From an uncultured Lachnospiraceae bacterium (GTDB lineage: Bacteria; Bacillota; Clostridia; Lachnospirales; Lachnospiraceae): 64,000 bases of DNA. The translations under genes were made by a program, and so were the position numbers. Below are positions 10,901 through 19,778 of this stretch, piece by piece. Where the stretch lies: positions 62,001-126,000 of the forward strand of contig CADABQ010000005.1 of NCBI GenBank assembly GCA_902786205.1, read 5' to 3'. Under the pieces are notes generated by a model that was given only the letters and a program-made list of their open reading frames with translations, ran no database searches and had not been told where the DNA came from. Position 1 is the first letter of the stretch; the number at the start of each line of letters is the position of its first letter.

Positions 10901-12781
10901 CTAATTGGTATATTTCATCAATGTATTCCAAATATTTTTCTTTTCCATTCCAAGCTTCCAGCAACTAATACCTGCAATCTTTCCATTGTTTTGATCCGAA
11001 AAGATGATTTTTAACTTCTCCTCTATAGATTTTTCATCCTCCAACCATATTTTATACACACTATTATCTGCCTTAAATTCTGCATAATTCTGTGCTGTTG
11101 TTTCATCCCATTTTGCAGTTGCACCATTCCGCTTTACAGTTTCCTCTGCCTGAGACATACTTAATGCACTAGAACTTATTTTTTTTGCTCCATTTTCGTC
11201 GTATTCTCTCCATAGTCTTGTATAAAATGGAATTCCAATGATTACCTGACTCGGATTTACACTTTTTGTTATCTGTTCGACCGCATCTTTCACATAACCA
11301 ATCGATGCTACGGAACCACTTTCCTCGCTTCCAGCATAATGTTCATCATATGCCATAACGACCACATAATCTACTACTTTTCCCTGCTCTTCCCGATCAT
11401 AATAAGTTGTGTAACTACTTGGTACATAAGAATCCACAGATAAAACAATTCCATTTGCTCTACATTTTACAGATAATTCCCTTAAAAATTCTAAATATGC
11501 GGCGGCAGTCTTTTTGGTTATATATTCAAAGTCAATATTGATACCATCTAAATTGTACTCAATTGCACTGGCAACTAAACGATTCACAAGTTTATCTCGA
11601 TTTGTAGTATTTCCTAAAACCGTTGCCAAATCAACCGTTCCACTTTTGGCTTCAAAATCATTGCAAAGAGCCCATACCTCTAATCCATTGTTATGTGCCT
11701 TCTGTACATAATCTTCACTGGCAAGAGAAGAAATTTCGCCTTTGTTGGATGAGATTGCAAACCAAGTTGGCGATATCACATTGAGTCCCTTTGTAGATGA
11801 AATTGTATTTAAAAGTCCTGCATTTGCTGACATATTCGTAACCTGGTGCCATGCCATGGATATTTCCTTGCTTTTTGTAATATGCGGATATGTTTCCTCT
11901 TTGTAATCATTTGTCATAGTTTCCTCATATACATCCGATAAATGTTTTTTCAGCACATATCCCGTTACACCATCCTTCGTCATAACTTTGGCATAACTCT
12001 TTAATTCTTCACTTCCATCATTTACAACACGTAATACGTCTGATTCTTCCAACTTTTTTAAAATATCACACTTAATACCTGCTCTATATCTAAGTTTTGT
12101 ACTTTTCTTTACTTTATAATAAGAATACGTATTTCCCCATCCACTTTCAATCATAAGACGATTTGGGTTTTTATAAAGCTTATACGTAACATTAGAATAT
12201 TCCTTAACAAAATCCAATGCTATATATGCTTTTTCTCCCTTTGTTTTTACAATTTCATACTGCTTTTTGGATTTACTTTTGTTTACCTGATAGTTTCCAC
12301 TTCCCACTTCACTTCGGATTACTTCATACGCTGTAGTATAAGATAAAATGTTTTCCGTACTATCAAAATAAAATCGTTTATTGATATATTGTTGTACGAC
12401 TTCATACGGAATATATATTTGATTTTCCTCCACAAACCCAGTATCTTCTAAATATGTGTCATGCACCATCAGTGCAACTTCATTTCCTTTCACATGAAAA
12501 TATTTTGATAATGGCATTACTTTGTTACTAGGCGAATAACGTTTATATAAAAAGGAAAAAGCAATCACAAACAGTAAAACCAGAAAACTTGCTGCTAAAA
12601 TCATTGGAAGTTTTTTCTTTTCTTTCCGATTTTGTCTTTTTCTTCTCTTTTCTTCCCATTTTTCGCGTCTGGAACGTTCTATCAGACTTTCCCCTTCTTT
12701 CCTTTCTTCCTCTTTTAACTTCTCTATTTCTTTCTTTTTTTCAAAGAATACATTTTTTTCATTTTTATTTTCATTTGCCAT
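10901..12781 (-). CDS. Membrane-anchored GH18 family protein with SH3 domain
   Basis: 626 residues. A very basic, charged cytoplasmic N-terminus (1-57) and a membrane helix (about 58-79) lead into a copper-amine-oxidase-N-like domain (about 95-215), a bacterial SH3-like domain (about 222-285) and a C-terminal glycosyl hydrolase 18 barrel (about 305-626). The barrel motif DGINIDFE is at 412-419, with Glu419 as proton donor; Asn replaces the first inner Asp, as in spore-cortex SleL/YaaH-type members. Expected to cut peptidoglycan-type glycans at the cell surface. Start at 12781 has AGGAGG nearby. Preceded by the leader RNA at 12871-13090. Confidence 0.85.
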   Translation of the reverse strand: MANENKNEKNVFFEKKKEIEKLKEEERKEGESLIERSRREKWEEKRRKRQNRKEKKKLPMILAASFLVLLFVIAFSFLYKRYSPSNKVMPLSKYFHVKGNEVALMVHDTYLEDTGFVEENQIYIPYEVVQQYINKRFYFDSTENILSYTTAYEVIRSEVGSGNYQVNKSKSKKQYEIVKTKGEKAYIALDFVKEYSNVTYKLYKNPNRLMIESGWGNTYSYYKVKKSTKLRYRAGIKCDILKKLEESDVLRVVNDGSEELKSYAKVMTKDGVTGYVLKKHLSDVYEETMTNDYKEETYPHITKSKEISMAWHQVTNMSANAGLLNTISSTKGLNVISPTWFAISSNKGEISSLASEDYVQKAHNNGLEVWALCNDFEAKSGTVDLATVLGNTTNRDKLVNRLVASAIEYNLDGINIDFEYITKKTAAAYLEFLRELSVKCRANGIVLSVDSYVPSSYTTYYDREEQGKVVDYVVVMAYDEHYAGSEESGSVASIGYVKDAVEQITKSVNPSQVIIGIPFYTRLWREYDENGAKKISSSALSMSQAEETVKRNGATAKWDETTAQNYAEFKADNSVYKIWLEDEKSIEEKLKIIFSDQNNGKIAGISCWKLGMEKKNIWNTLMKYTN

Positions 12782-12870
12782 CTTTTTTCCCTCCTGTTCA
12801 CTCCAACATATTATAATGTCTTTTATCCTTTTCTATCCTATGACTATCAGTCTCATTATATCCAGTAATA

Positions 12871-13090
12871 AAGAAAAAGTCAAAAGACACCTTATAGATT
12901 CGGTGACCTTTGACTCTTCACCATTACTGTTTATATGTCTATCAAGCAGACCGTAAACAGTAATTTTTCAACAACAGTTTGGGATTCTTGGTCCTTTCTT
13001 TTTTATTTTTTGTAGTGTGCGACTGTTACATCGCATTTTAGTAACATAACCTTTTGGGTTATCTCAAGAGAAATTCTTCTGCGTATCTCC
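12871..13090 (-). ncRNA. Structured leader RNA with pseudoknot and terminator upstream of GH18 gene
   Basis: A minus-strand transcript starting near 13090 would be about 215 nt. In order it shows a hairpin ATAACC/GGTTAT (13046-13062); an H-type pseudoknot in which GTTAC (13041-13045) pairs with GTAAC (13025-13029) while loop bases TGCGA (13031-13035) pair with TCGCA (13018-13022); an 11-bp hairpin (12923-12933 with 12954-12964); and a 14-bp terminator hairpin (12879-12892 with 12902-12915) followed by a T-rich tract. A competing GGTGA/TCACC stem would break the terminator. I do not recognise a known riboswitch class. It is either an attenuating leader of the GH18-amidase genes or a free-standing small RNA. 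Confidence 0.6.
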
Positions 13091-13096
13091 TTGCAG

Positions 13097-13125
13097 ACTA
13101 TACTTTTTCCAAACATCCGGTGCAA
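13097..13125 (-). promoter_or_regulatory. Predicted sigma-A promoter of the structured leader
   Basis: On the minus strand -35 TTGCAC (13120-13125) and -10 TATAGT (13097-13102) are separated by 17 bases. The predicted transcription start is about 13090. Confidence 0.65.
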
Positions 13126-13129
13126 ATAT

Positions 13130-13740
13130 ATGTTATATCTTTTCAATCAAAATATTTGTTTTATTTATTCCGGATTATGCACAATTGTACTGGCATACAA
13201 ACTTCCTTATTTATATAGTATAGTCTGTATTTTTTGCTTCACCTCCTCACTTACAAATAAAACAGTGCCTAACTTTATCTTATTCTTATTTCCATTTTTT
13301 CCATGTTTGCGCCTGTTTATTTGTTTTCAGATTGGTTTATTTTTAACCTCTCCTTTTGCTTTCACACAGTTCCTGTCATTTTCCTGTATTTTGTACTTTT
13401 TCATAATGGAATGTAGTCACACGATTCCGTGTCAGAATGCTGTCTTTCTAAAACAGCTTTTAGATGAAATAGAAACAATCAGAATAATGTAGATTGTATT
13501 TTGAGACTTGTACTGCAATATTCATTTTCTTCAGTCTTGCTCACTACACACAGTCACCTGTGTTTTCACAGGCCCTATTCTAGCGGATTTCCCAATGCAT
13601 TTCAATGCACAAATCAAACAAATTTATCTCCAAAATATACCTTCTTTTCTATAGTCTAAAATGTCACACACCACCTATTTCCTTATTTTGTAATAGTTCA
13701 CCATAGTTTACTGTTCATGCACAGCATTGGTTCTATATCT
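13130..13740. other. Gene-free stretch of about 600 bases
   Basis: No convincing gene. The longest open frame on the plus strand (13091-13492) begins with TTG, lacks a ribosome binding site and is hydrophobic low-complexity. On the minus strand an AGGAGGTG at about 13240-13247 is followed only by frames of about 11 codons. Small direct CTGTGTTTTCACAGG-type palindromes occur near 13558. Function not visible. Confidence 0.5.
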
Positions 13741-13748
13741 ATATATTA

Positions 13749-13777
13749 TTGACTTTAACCGATACATATTCTATACT
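13749..13777 (+). promoter_or_regulatory. Predicted sigma-A promoter of mecA
   Basis: TTGACT (13749-13754), 17-base spacer, TATACT (13772-13777), about 25 bases before the mecA start. Confidence 0.8.
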
Positions 13778-13802
13778 GAGAAAAAGGAAGGAGTTGATTT
13801 TT

Positions 13803-14594
13803 ATGAAACTAGAACGAATCAATGATAATCAAATCCGTTGTACCTTAAATAAAGAAGATTTGCTGGATCGTCAATTAAAAATTAGCGAACTCGCTTATGG
13901 TACAGAGAAGGCAAAAGAATTATTTCGTGATATGATGCAACAGGCATCTTATGAACTTGGTTTTGAAGCAGAGGATATCCCACTCATGATCGAAGCAATT
14001 CCTCTCTCTTCCGAAAGTCTTGTACTCATTATTACTAAAGTAGAAGATCCGGATGAATTGGATACACGCTTTTCTAACTTCTCCTCTGATAGTAATGATA
14101 TGGATATTTTAGACACAGATGAAGAAGATATACTGGATTTCCCTGTTTTATCCAATAGTGAAACCGGTCTTTCTGAAGTAATAGATGCGCAAGAGGACGA
14201 TGCAAAGAATGAAAAAGAATTTATTCCTTTATCCAATGCGATCGCTCCTGATAATGTTCTTCCACAAAAGCAAGAGAAAAAGAATTCTTCTGAACCTGTG
14301 AATACGATTCGAATTTATTCTTTTTCCTCTTTAGATGAAGTGACTTCTTTGGCTTATGAATTGAACGATATATATAAAGGTGCAAATTCTTTATATAAGA
14401 ACACGGAAAATGATATTTATTATCTAATCATGCAAAAAGATAAACATAGCATAAATGAATTTAATCAAATTTGCAATCTAGCCTGTGAGTTTGGCAAATT
14501 AGAACGAACTACCTATGCCACCATGGCATACTTTCACGAACATTATAAACAGATTGCAAAAACAAATGCGTTGCACATTTTAGCGACTTTATAA
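13803..14594 (+). CDS. mecA: Adaptor protein MecA
   Basis: 263 residues. The ATG at 13803 follows a GGAAGGAG ribosome binding site and gives the usual MecA N-terminus, MKLERINDNQIRCTLNKEDL. The N-terminal domain (1-~95) binds substrates. A long acidic linker (~95-165, many Asp/Glu/Ser) joins it to the C-terminal domain (~180-263) that docks on ClpC. MecA recruits proteins such as competence or stress regulators to ClpC/ClpP for degradation. Single-gene unit with its own promoter and a terminator. Confidence 0.93.
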   Translation: MKLERINDNQIRCTLNKEDLLDRQLKISELAYGTEKAKELFRDMMQQASYELGFEAEDIPLMIEAIPLSSESLVLIITKVEDPDELDTRFSNFSSDSNDMDILDTDEEDILDFPVLSNSETGLSEVIDAQEDDAKNEKEFIPLSNAIAPDNVLPQKQEKKNSSEPVNTIRIYSFSSLDEVTSLAYELNDIYKGANSLYKNTENDIYYLIMQKDKHSINEFNQICNLACEFGKLERTTYATMAYFHEHYKQIAKTNALHILATL

Positions 14595-14615
14595 AACAAA
14601 ACGTAACGCAAAGTA

Positions 14616-14661
14616 TATAGAGGGTGTGTCTGTAGTTACACCCACAGGCGCACCCTCTATA
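14616..14661. terminator. Hairpin between convergent mecA and thiD
   Basis: TATAGAGGGTG pairs perfectly with CACCCTCTATA, with an inner CTGT/ACAG stem. T-rich tails are weak, but the position between two convergent stops supports a shared terminator. Confidence 0.7.
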
Positions 14662-14682
14662 CAATAACAAACATTCTATTTT

Positions 14683-15480
14683 TTATCGAAACTCTACCAT
14701 ATGATTTAGCGGACCTCTTCCTCTCCCCAAATTCAGATTCGCACCAATAGCTTTTTCTACATATTTCTTTGCTTTTTTGCAACTTTCCTGCAACGTATAT
14801 CCTTTCGCTAAGTTACAGGCAATTGCAGATGATAGCGTACAACCGCTCCCATGTTTATTCGGATTTGTCAGTATTTCTCCTGAAAACGTACTGCAATTTT
14901 TATCTTTTTCGTATAAAATATCACTGGCACTATCCGAACAATGCCCGCCTTTTACCAAAACAGAAATCGCATACTGTTCCGAAAGAAAAGCTGCTGCCTG
15001 TTTCATCTGCGCAAGTGTTTCAATCTTTTTCTCTGTCAAAACATTGGTCTCAGGTAAATTCGGTGTAATCAATGTACTCCACGGAAATAATTTTTTCTTC
15101 AAAACCTCCACTGCATCCGCTTCCATCAACATATGTCCGCTGGTAGATACCATAACAGGATCTAATACAATCGGTATCTTTTCGATAAGTTCACTATGTT
15201 CTTCAAAAAAATCAGCTAATGCCTCAATGATTTCTTTGTTTCCAAGCATTCCAATTTTTATGGCATCTGGAACAATATCCGAGAAAACCGCCTCTAATTG
15301 TTTCTTTAGAAATGCTCCACTTACCAGCATTACATCTGTTACGCCCATTGTATTTTGTGCTGTAAGTGCTGTAATCACACTCATTCCATAGACCCCATGC
15401 ATCGTCATTGTTTTTAAATCTGCCTGAATCCCTGCACCACCACTACAATCACTTCCAGCAATTGCTAACACTTTTCTCAT
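14683..15480 (-). CDS. thiD: Hydroxymethylpyrimidine/phosphomethylpyrimidine kinase
   Basis: 265 residues. ThiD phosphorylates HMP twice to HMP-PP in thiamine synthesis. The N-terminal MRKVLAIAGSDCSGGAGIQAD is the substrate/ATP-fold signature, and the C-terminal NKHGSGCTLSSAIACNLA contains the catalytic anion hole (GSGCT) of the ribokinase family. The ATG at 15480 is preferred over 15501, since GGGGAGG lies seven bases before it. Last gene of the thiC-thiE-thiD unit, separated from thiE by family A element A1. Confidence 0.95.
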   Translation of the reverse strand: MRKVLAIAGSDCSGGAGIQADLKTMTMHGVYGMSVITALTAQNTMGVTDVMLVSGAFLKKQLEAVFSDIVPDAIKIGMLGNKEIIEALADFFEEHSELIEKIPIVLDPVMVSTSGHMLMEADAVEVLKKKLFPWSTLITPNLPETNVLTEKKIETLAQMKQAAAFLSEQYAISVLVKGGHCSDSASDILYEKDKNCSTFSGEILTNPNKHGSGCTLSSAIACNLAKGYTLQESCKKAKKYVEKAIGANLNLGRGRGPLNHMVEFR

Positions 15481-15536
15481 TCCATTTCCTCCCCTTAGCA
15501 AAGTCCATATGATACGTTATTTTTCCCATATATTTT

Positions 15537-15778
15537 GTAACAGTTCAGCCGGGCAGAAATGATTGTGAAAATTGCACATGACTGCTAGCAGGCTAAGTGC
15601 AATTTCCACAATCATTTCTATTAGGCTAACGCCAAACATGAATACACATTGAACACTTGGCGAAGTATTTTTGAGCCTAGTGTGAAAGCGTACAGAGTGA
15701 AGTGTCCAGACAAAAAGGATATTTTTAGTCATGTTGTATATTCTGGCACTTTATGAATGTACCCGGCTGAACTTTTAC
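15537..15778. repeat. Family A element, full copy (A1), overlapping thiE 3' end
   Basis: 242 bases with inverted ends: GTAACAGTTCAGCCGGG on the left and the complement of a GTAAAAGTTCAGCCGGGT end on the right. It contains an inner hairpin (AAAATTGCAC...GTGCAATTT) and the CACTTGGCGA...GAGCCTAGTGTGAAAGCG segment also found in copy A3. The right end carries the stop and the final codons of thiE. Confidence 0.85.
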
Positions 15779-16390
15779 TATATTTTTAAGGTTCTCTGCT
15801 GCTTTCCTTATATCCTGTGTGTCCAAAATAGCAGAAATCACTGCAACTCCATCTACTCCACAGGATTTTACTTCTTTTAATCGTTCTGCTGTAATTCCTC
15901 CGATTGCCACAATAGGAATGTCCACGCTCTGCCGTATGGTACACAATTCTTCCTGCGTGATTCCCTTCGCATCCTTTTTGGTAGGCGAAGGATAGATTGC
16001 TCCTACTCCCAGATAACTGGCACCCTCTTTTTGTGCTTGTATTGCCTGCTCCACAGTCTTTGCCGTAGCTCCTATTATCTTCTCCGCACCTAAAATGCGA
16101 CGTGCCTGTGCTACTGGTAAATCTGACTGTCCAAGATGAACACCTGCCGCATCGACTGCCAAAGCAATATCCACACGATCATTGATAAGAAGTGGCACCT
16201 GATATTGATCGGTAACCATTTTTAACTCTTTCGCCAGATTATAAAAGGCTCTTGTACTGCAATCCTTTTCTCGAAGCTGTACCATGGTACAACCGCCTAA
16301 AATTGCTTGTTCCACCGCATCTGGCAGAGTGGTATGTTGTAAATAGCTCCGTTCCGTACAAAGATACAGGCTATAATCTATCTTTTTCAT
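15725..16390 (-). CDS. thiE: Thiamine-phosphate synthase, C-terminus encoded by repeat
   Basis: 221 residues. ThiE couples HMP-PP and HET-P to thiamine phosphate. Visible motifs: VQLREKDCSTR near 35-45, LLINDRVDIALAVDAAGVHLGQ, and the phosphate-binding GVGAIYPSPTKKDA. The ATG at 16390 has AAAGGAAA upstream. The last 17 residues, [17 protein letters not shown], are translated from the end of repeat A1 rather than from a conserved thiE tail, so the native stop has been replaced. The core fold ends before this tail, so activity is probably kept. Confidence 0.93.
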   Translation of the reverse strand: MKKIDYSLYLCTERSYLQHTTLPDAVEQAILGGCTMVQLREKDCSTRAFYNLAKELKMVTDQYQVPLLINDRVDIALAVDAAGVHLGQSDLPVAQARRILGAEKIIGATAKTVEQAIQAQKEGASYLGVGAIYPSPTKKDAKGITQEELCTIRQSVDIPIVAIGGITAERLKEVKSCGVDGVAVISAILDTQDIRKAAENLKNIVKVQPGTFIKCQNIQHD

Positions 16391-16424
16391 AGTATTTCCT
16401 TTCTGCCACATCGCTATGTCCCTA

Positions 16425-17729
16425 TTATTCATCAAATATGCTTACGATTTCCCCATCTAAAATACGGTTCATATTCTTTACCGCACAGAAATTTCCACAC
16501 ATACTACAAGTATCTTCTTTTTCTGGTGCTGCTTCGGCACGATACCGTCTAGCCTTTTCCGGATCCATAGCCAAGTCAAACATTTCTTCCCAGTCCAATT
16601 TCTTTCGTGCTGCACTCATGGCATAATCCCAGTCTGCTGCTCCTTTTACACCTTTGGCTATATCGGCTGCATGTGCCGCAATCTTCGCCGCTATAATTCC
16701 TTCTTTTACATCCTGTAAATCTGGTAATCGCAAATGTTCTGCAGGTGTCACGTAACACAAGAAGGAAGCTCCATAGGTAGCAGCAATTGCTCCTCCAATC
16801 GCAGATGTAATATGGTCATATCCTGGCGCTACATCGGTAACTAGCGGTCCTAATACATAAAAAGGTGCGCCATGACACAAAGTTTTCTGTATTGTCATAT
16901 TTGCCTCAATCTGATTTAATGGCATATGTCCTGGCCCTTCAATCATAACCTGTACATCTTTTTCCCATGCACGTTTCGTAAGTTCTCCTAAAACAATCAA
17001 TTCTTCAATTTGTGCTGTATCCGTAGCGTCCGCAATACATCCTGGACGGCAGGCATCTCCCAAACTCATTGTAATATCATATTCTCGGCAAATATCCAAA
17101 ATTTCATCATAATGCTCATAGAATGGATTTTCTTCTCCTGTCATCTCCATCCACGCAAACATAATGGAACCACCTCTGGAAACAATATTCATAAGACGTT
17201 TATTTTTCTTAAAACGTTTTGCAGTTTCTCGATTCAATCCACAATGAATCGTCATAAAGTCTACCCCCTCTTCTGCATGCATTCGTACAATGTCAAGCCA
17301 TTCCTGTGCAGTAATCTCTTTTAATGCCTTATGATAATACACAACCGCATCATAGATTGGCACTGTTCCCAAAATTGCACTACATTCTGTAGCAATTTTT
17401 CTTCGAAAAGTTCTGGTATCTCCATAAGAACTTAAATCCATGATTGCTTCTGCTCCCATATCCACAGCACTCTGTACTTTCGCTAATTCCATGTCCATAT
17501 CAATGCAATCTCTGGAAATTCCTAAATTTACATTAATTTTGGTTTTCAACATAGAACCAATTCCGTTGGGATTTATGGCTGTATGCTTTTTATTGCAAGG
17601 AATAATGACCTTTCCTTCTGCCATATATTTTCTCAGTTCTTCTACATCCATATTTTCTTTTTCCGCAACAATTTTCATTTCTTTTGTAACAATGCCTTTT
17701 CTGGCAGCATCCATCTGTGTTGTATACAT
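16425..17729 (-). CDS. thiC: Phosphomethylpyrimidine synthase
   Basis: 434 residues. ThiC converts aminoimidazole ribotide to HMP-P with a radical-SAM-type [4Fe-4S] cluster; the C-terminal [11 protein letters not shown] holds the CX2CX4C ligands. The N-terminus [15 protein letters not shown] is the family start and fixes the ATG at 17729. The open frame continues upstream to 17816, but those residues come from repeat A2 and are not conserved. First gene behind the TPP riboswitch. Confidence 0.96.
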   Translation of the reverse strand: MYTTQMDAARKGIVTKEMKIVAEKENMDVEELRKYMAEGKVIIPCNKKHTAINPNGIGSMLKTKINVNLGISRDCIDMDMELAKVQSAVDMGAEAIMDLSSYGDTRTFRRKIATECSAILGTVPIYDAVVYYHKALKEITAQEWLDIVRMHAEEGVDFMTIHCGLNRETAKRFKKNKRLMNIVSRGGSIMFAWMEMTGEENPFYEHYDEILDICREYDITMSLGDACRPGCIADATDTAQIEELIVLGELTKRAWEKDVQVMIEGPGHMPLNQIEANMTIQKTLCHGAPFYVLGPLVTDVAPGYDHITSAIGGAIAATYGASFLCYVTPAEHLRLPDLQDVKEGIIAAKIAAHAADIAKGVKGAADWDYAMSAARKKLDWEEMFDLAMDPEKARRYRAEAAPEKEDTCSMCGNFCAVKNMNRILDGEIVSIFDE

Positions 17730-17771
17730 TTTCTTTACCAACCTTTCTATCATTATACTGTTTTCAACATT

Positions 17772-17853
17772 GTAACAATTCAGCCGGGAACATTCATAAA
17801 GTGCCAAAATATACAAAATTAGCTAAAAATATTCTTTCTAGCTGAACTATTAC
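17772..17853. repeat. Family A element, short inverted copy (A2) in thiC leader
   Basis: 82 bases bounded by GTAACAATTCAGCCGGG and GCTGAACTATTAC. The interior (CATTCATAAAGTGCCAAAATATA) is the reverse complement of the right part of A1, so this is an internally deleted copy in opposite orientation. It lies between the riboswitch terminator and thiC. Confidence 0.8.
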
Positions 17854-17932
17854 TCAAAATCTTATCTTCCTATGTACAATTTACAATAACAGAGCATTTT
17901 ACCCTATAGGACGTATTTTCCTTTAGAACAAA

Positions 17933-17964
17933 AAAGAATCAACACCAAAACGTGTTGATTCTTT
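17933..17964 (-). terminator. Terminator of the TPP riboswitch leader
   Basis: AAAGAATCAACAC pairs with GTGTTGATTCTTT. On the minus strand the hairpin ends in GATTCTTTTTTGTT. It lies about 50 bases downstream of the TPP aptamer. Confidence 0.85.
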
Positions 17965-18015
17965 CCCTTTCCTGCAAAGTATTTATCTGATAAACAAATC
18001 TATCATACCATTTTA

Positions 18016-18090
18016 TGCTCCCTACCACGGTATTAACCGACAGGTTCAAAGGGTCAGGCAACGCCTTCTCAACACGTAGTTCCCCTGCAT
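18016..18090 (-). promoter_or_regulatory. TPP riboswitch aptamer
   Basis: The minus strand shows the THI-box core: GCAGGGGA opening strand, the TTGAGA equivalent of CTGAGA, then GACCCTTTGAACCTGT and a closing ACCGTGGTAGGGAGC. These are the pyrimidine- and pyrophosphate-sensor helices of the TPP riboswitch. With the downstream terminator it should shut off thiCED when TPP is abundant (established mechanism, applied here by inference). Confidence 0.95.
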
Positions 18091-18102
18091 ATTTTCTTTT
18101 TC

Positions 18103-18131
18103 ATTGTAACAAGATTATTTGTGTTTTTCAA
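18103..18131 (-). promoter_or_regulatory. Predicted promoter of the thi operon
   Basis: Minus strand: TTGAAA (18126-18131), 17-base spacer, TACAAT (18103-18108), directly upstream of the TPP aptamer. Confidence 0.7.
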
Positions 18132-18213
18132 CATAGAATCAAAAGATTCTTTTTTCCAAACTGTGTGAAAAGAACTGTTCCAATTGATTACAACTACTGG
18201 CAAACAAAACCTT

Positions 18214-19218
18214 TTATTTTTTTACTTGCATATTTTCTATTTTTTGCAAATACATTCTAGCAATCTGTCCATCTTCCCGCTCTGGATATTTTTGTAGTAA
18301 TTCATAAATAATAGACACGTAAGTTTTATCCAAGTCCAATATATCCGCAGTCTCAGTAGCATCAAATCCTTTTTGGTACAACTTTCGAAGCGTTCCCACT
18401 TCACTTTCTCTCTTTCCTTCCTCATGCCCCTCTGTTCGAATTGCTTCTTCCGCTGCCGCAGTCCACTCTTCCATCTCTTTTTCCACCATATCATCTAACC
18501 ACTCTTTTAAAGTCATATATCTCGACCTCACTTTCGCATCAATCTTGATCTGTTCTACCCGATTATTTAAGTTTGCAATCTTTTCGCTCTTAATCTTTAT
18601 ATTTCGTGGATTCTTCAAATACTCCAAAAATTCTACCAACACAGGCGATAGTTCCTCTTTATTTTCTCCCACTGTACTTAAAAAAATCTTTTGCGTTCCA
18701 TCACCAAGCGGAAGATTAAGATTTTCCAAGCATCGTTCTTCAAATGTATAACAACACCTCTTCTCACCAAACGGATCAAAATGACAGATAAAAATAACAA
18801 AACTCTTATTCAATAAATTGTACGATTTGCTTCCTGCTGGTAACAACTTAGAATCCAACAAACCTTGGTAATAACGACTTCGTTTTGGTGTGTCCTTTTT
18901 ATCCTCCACCTGCATCTCCACATTGTAGACTGTATTTTCCTCATCTTCCACATAAATATCCATTCGAATGCTTTTCTGCTCTGGTATGTTGCTCTCCTGT
19001 TTTTCCTTTTCTAAGATTACGACCTTAGCAATCTCAATCCCAAGAATAATTTCCAATACATCTTTGCAAACGGTTTCATCCATCATTGCTTCCCCAAAAA
19101 GGAAGCTATCAGAAAAAGTCAACTCATCGAATGGCTTCATCTTATTCCTGGCAATCGTTTTTCCTACAAAATCCATTGCCTCTACTCTGTTTCCCATTTT
19201 TTCTGTTTTTTTCTTCAT
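18214..19218 (-). CDS. Rpn-family PD-(D/E)XK nuclease / transposase-like protein
   Basis: 334 residues. N-terminal PD-(D/E)XK nuclease domain: KPFDELTFSDSFLFGEAM (28-45), then catalytic Asp87 in RMDIYVEDE and Glu101-x-Gln103 in YNVEMQ, the Rpn/PDDEXK_2 pattern. The C-terminal part has a charged helix and a putative helix-turn-helix (KGFDATETADILDLDKTYVSIIYELL). Family members promote RecA-independent recombination in E. coli and are often multicopy in gut Firmicutes. Start supported by GGGGAAGG seven bases upstream. Stop lies just upstream of the thi promoter. Confidence 0.85.
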   Translation of the reverse strand: MKKKTEKMGNRVEAMDFVGKTIARNKMKPFDELTFSDSFLFGEAMMDETVCKDVLEIILGIEIAKVVILEKEKQESNIPEQKSIRMDIYVEDEENTVYNVEMQVEDKKDTPKRSRYYQGLLDSKLLPAGSKSYNLLNKSFVIFICHFDPFGEKRCCYTFEERCLENLNLPLGDGTQKIFLSTVGENKEELSPVLVEFLEYLKNPRNIKIKSEKIANLNNRVEQIKIDAKVRSRYMTLKEWLDDMVEKEMEEWTAAAEEAIRTEGHEEGKRESEVGTLRKLYQKGFDATETADILDLDKTYVSIIYELLQKYPEREDGQIARMYLQKIENMQVKK

Positions 19219-19556
19219 GCACTGTCCTTCCCCAAAGACAGTAGAGTTTTCTTATATCTAATATTCTCAACGTAAAAGTATCTATATAACAACCTAAATA
19301 TACTTTGCACGGTTTTATATTATGACAGTATTTGTCAGACTTTAACTAATTACGCATATAAATCGTTTCTTTGCGTGTTCCATATCTTTAGCATTATTAT
19401 AACAAAACTCCACTGCTTTGACTATATTTCCTTTTTTCTGTTACGTTCCTAATTGGAATGTTTGCCGATTCGGCTGAATACTAGAGTGTAAAAAGATTTT
19501 TTTACACTTGATGTTAAGTATAACATATAAAAAAGAAAAAGCAAGAATATAGTAAA
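19219..19556. other. Gene-free stretch upstream of the Rpn gene
   Basis: AT-rich, no open frame of note. A GTGTAAAAA/TTTTTTTACAC inverted repeat lies near 19486-19508. A GTTACGTTCCT stretch (about 19440) also occurs in the element at 47155-47286. It probably contains the Rpn promoter. Confidence 0.4.
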
Positions 19557-19595
19557 AAAGATTCGCTAAACCAATCTTGCTTTAACGAATCTTTT
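19557..19595 (-). terminator. Hairpin beyond the DUF4352 gene and B2
   Basis: AAAAGATTCG.TAAA pairs with TTTA.CGAATCTTTT. The minus-strand tail is T-rich. Located past element B2. Confidence 0.65.
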
Positions 19596-19610
19596 CTATT
19601 TTTCCTTTTA

Positions 19611-19771
19611 TCAAGTCAAGTGGATATTCGCAATCCGCTCTGCTACTTGCTCATAACACGATTAGCTGCTATCGCAGCATATCAGAAAGGGCTTACACCC
19701 CTCCTGATACAAGAAAATCCAACCACTTATTGCCCTAAGCAATAGAAGTGTGGGACTTTCTTGATCGTGTT
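19611..19771. repeat. Family B element, full copy (B2)
   Basis: About 160 bases. An outer arm GGATATTCGCAATCCG precedes AACACGAT (about 19655), and the far end is ATCGTGTT at 19764-19771, an inverted pair. Inner segments (TATCAGAAAGG, CCACTTATTG, CAATAGAAGT) recur in B4, which is in the opposite orientation. The element ends eight bases from the stop of the DUF4352 gene. Confidence 0.85.
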
Positions 19772-19778
19772 AAAGCTA

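Noticed and set aside
12871-13090. 6S RNA, SRP RNA or tmRNA
   Set aside because: No rod with central bubble, no SRP core motif, and no tag or tRNA-like end could be seen, so none of these names was assigned.
13091-13492. 133-codon frame with hydrophobic low-complexity product
   Set aside because: TTG start, no ribosome binding site, overlaps the predicted promoter of the minus-strand leader.
14777-15391. 204-codon open frame on the plus strand
   Set aside because: Lies wholly within thiD on the other strand and lacks recognisable motifs.
15517-15732. 71-codon frame on the minus strand
   Set aside because: It is composed of the repeat A1 sequence, so it is a repeat-borne frame rather than a gene.
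17730-17816. 29-residue N-terminal extension of ThiC
   Set aside because: Encoded by repeat A2; the conserved ThiC start is at 17729.
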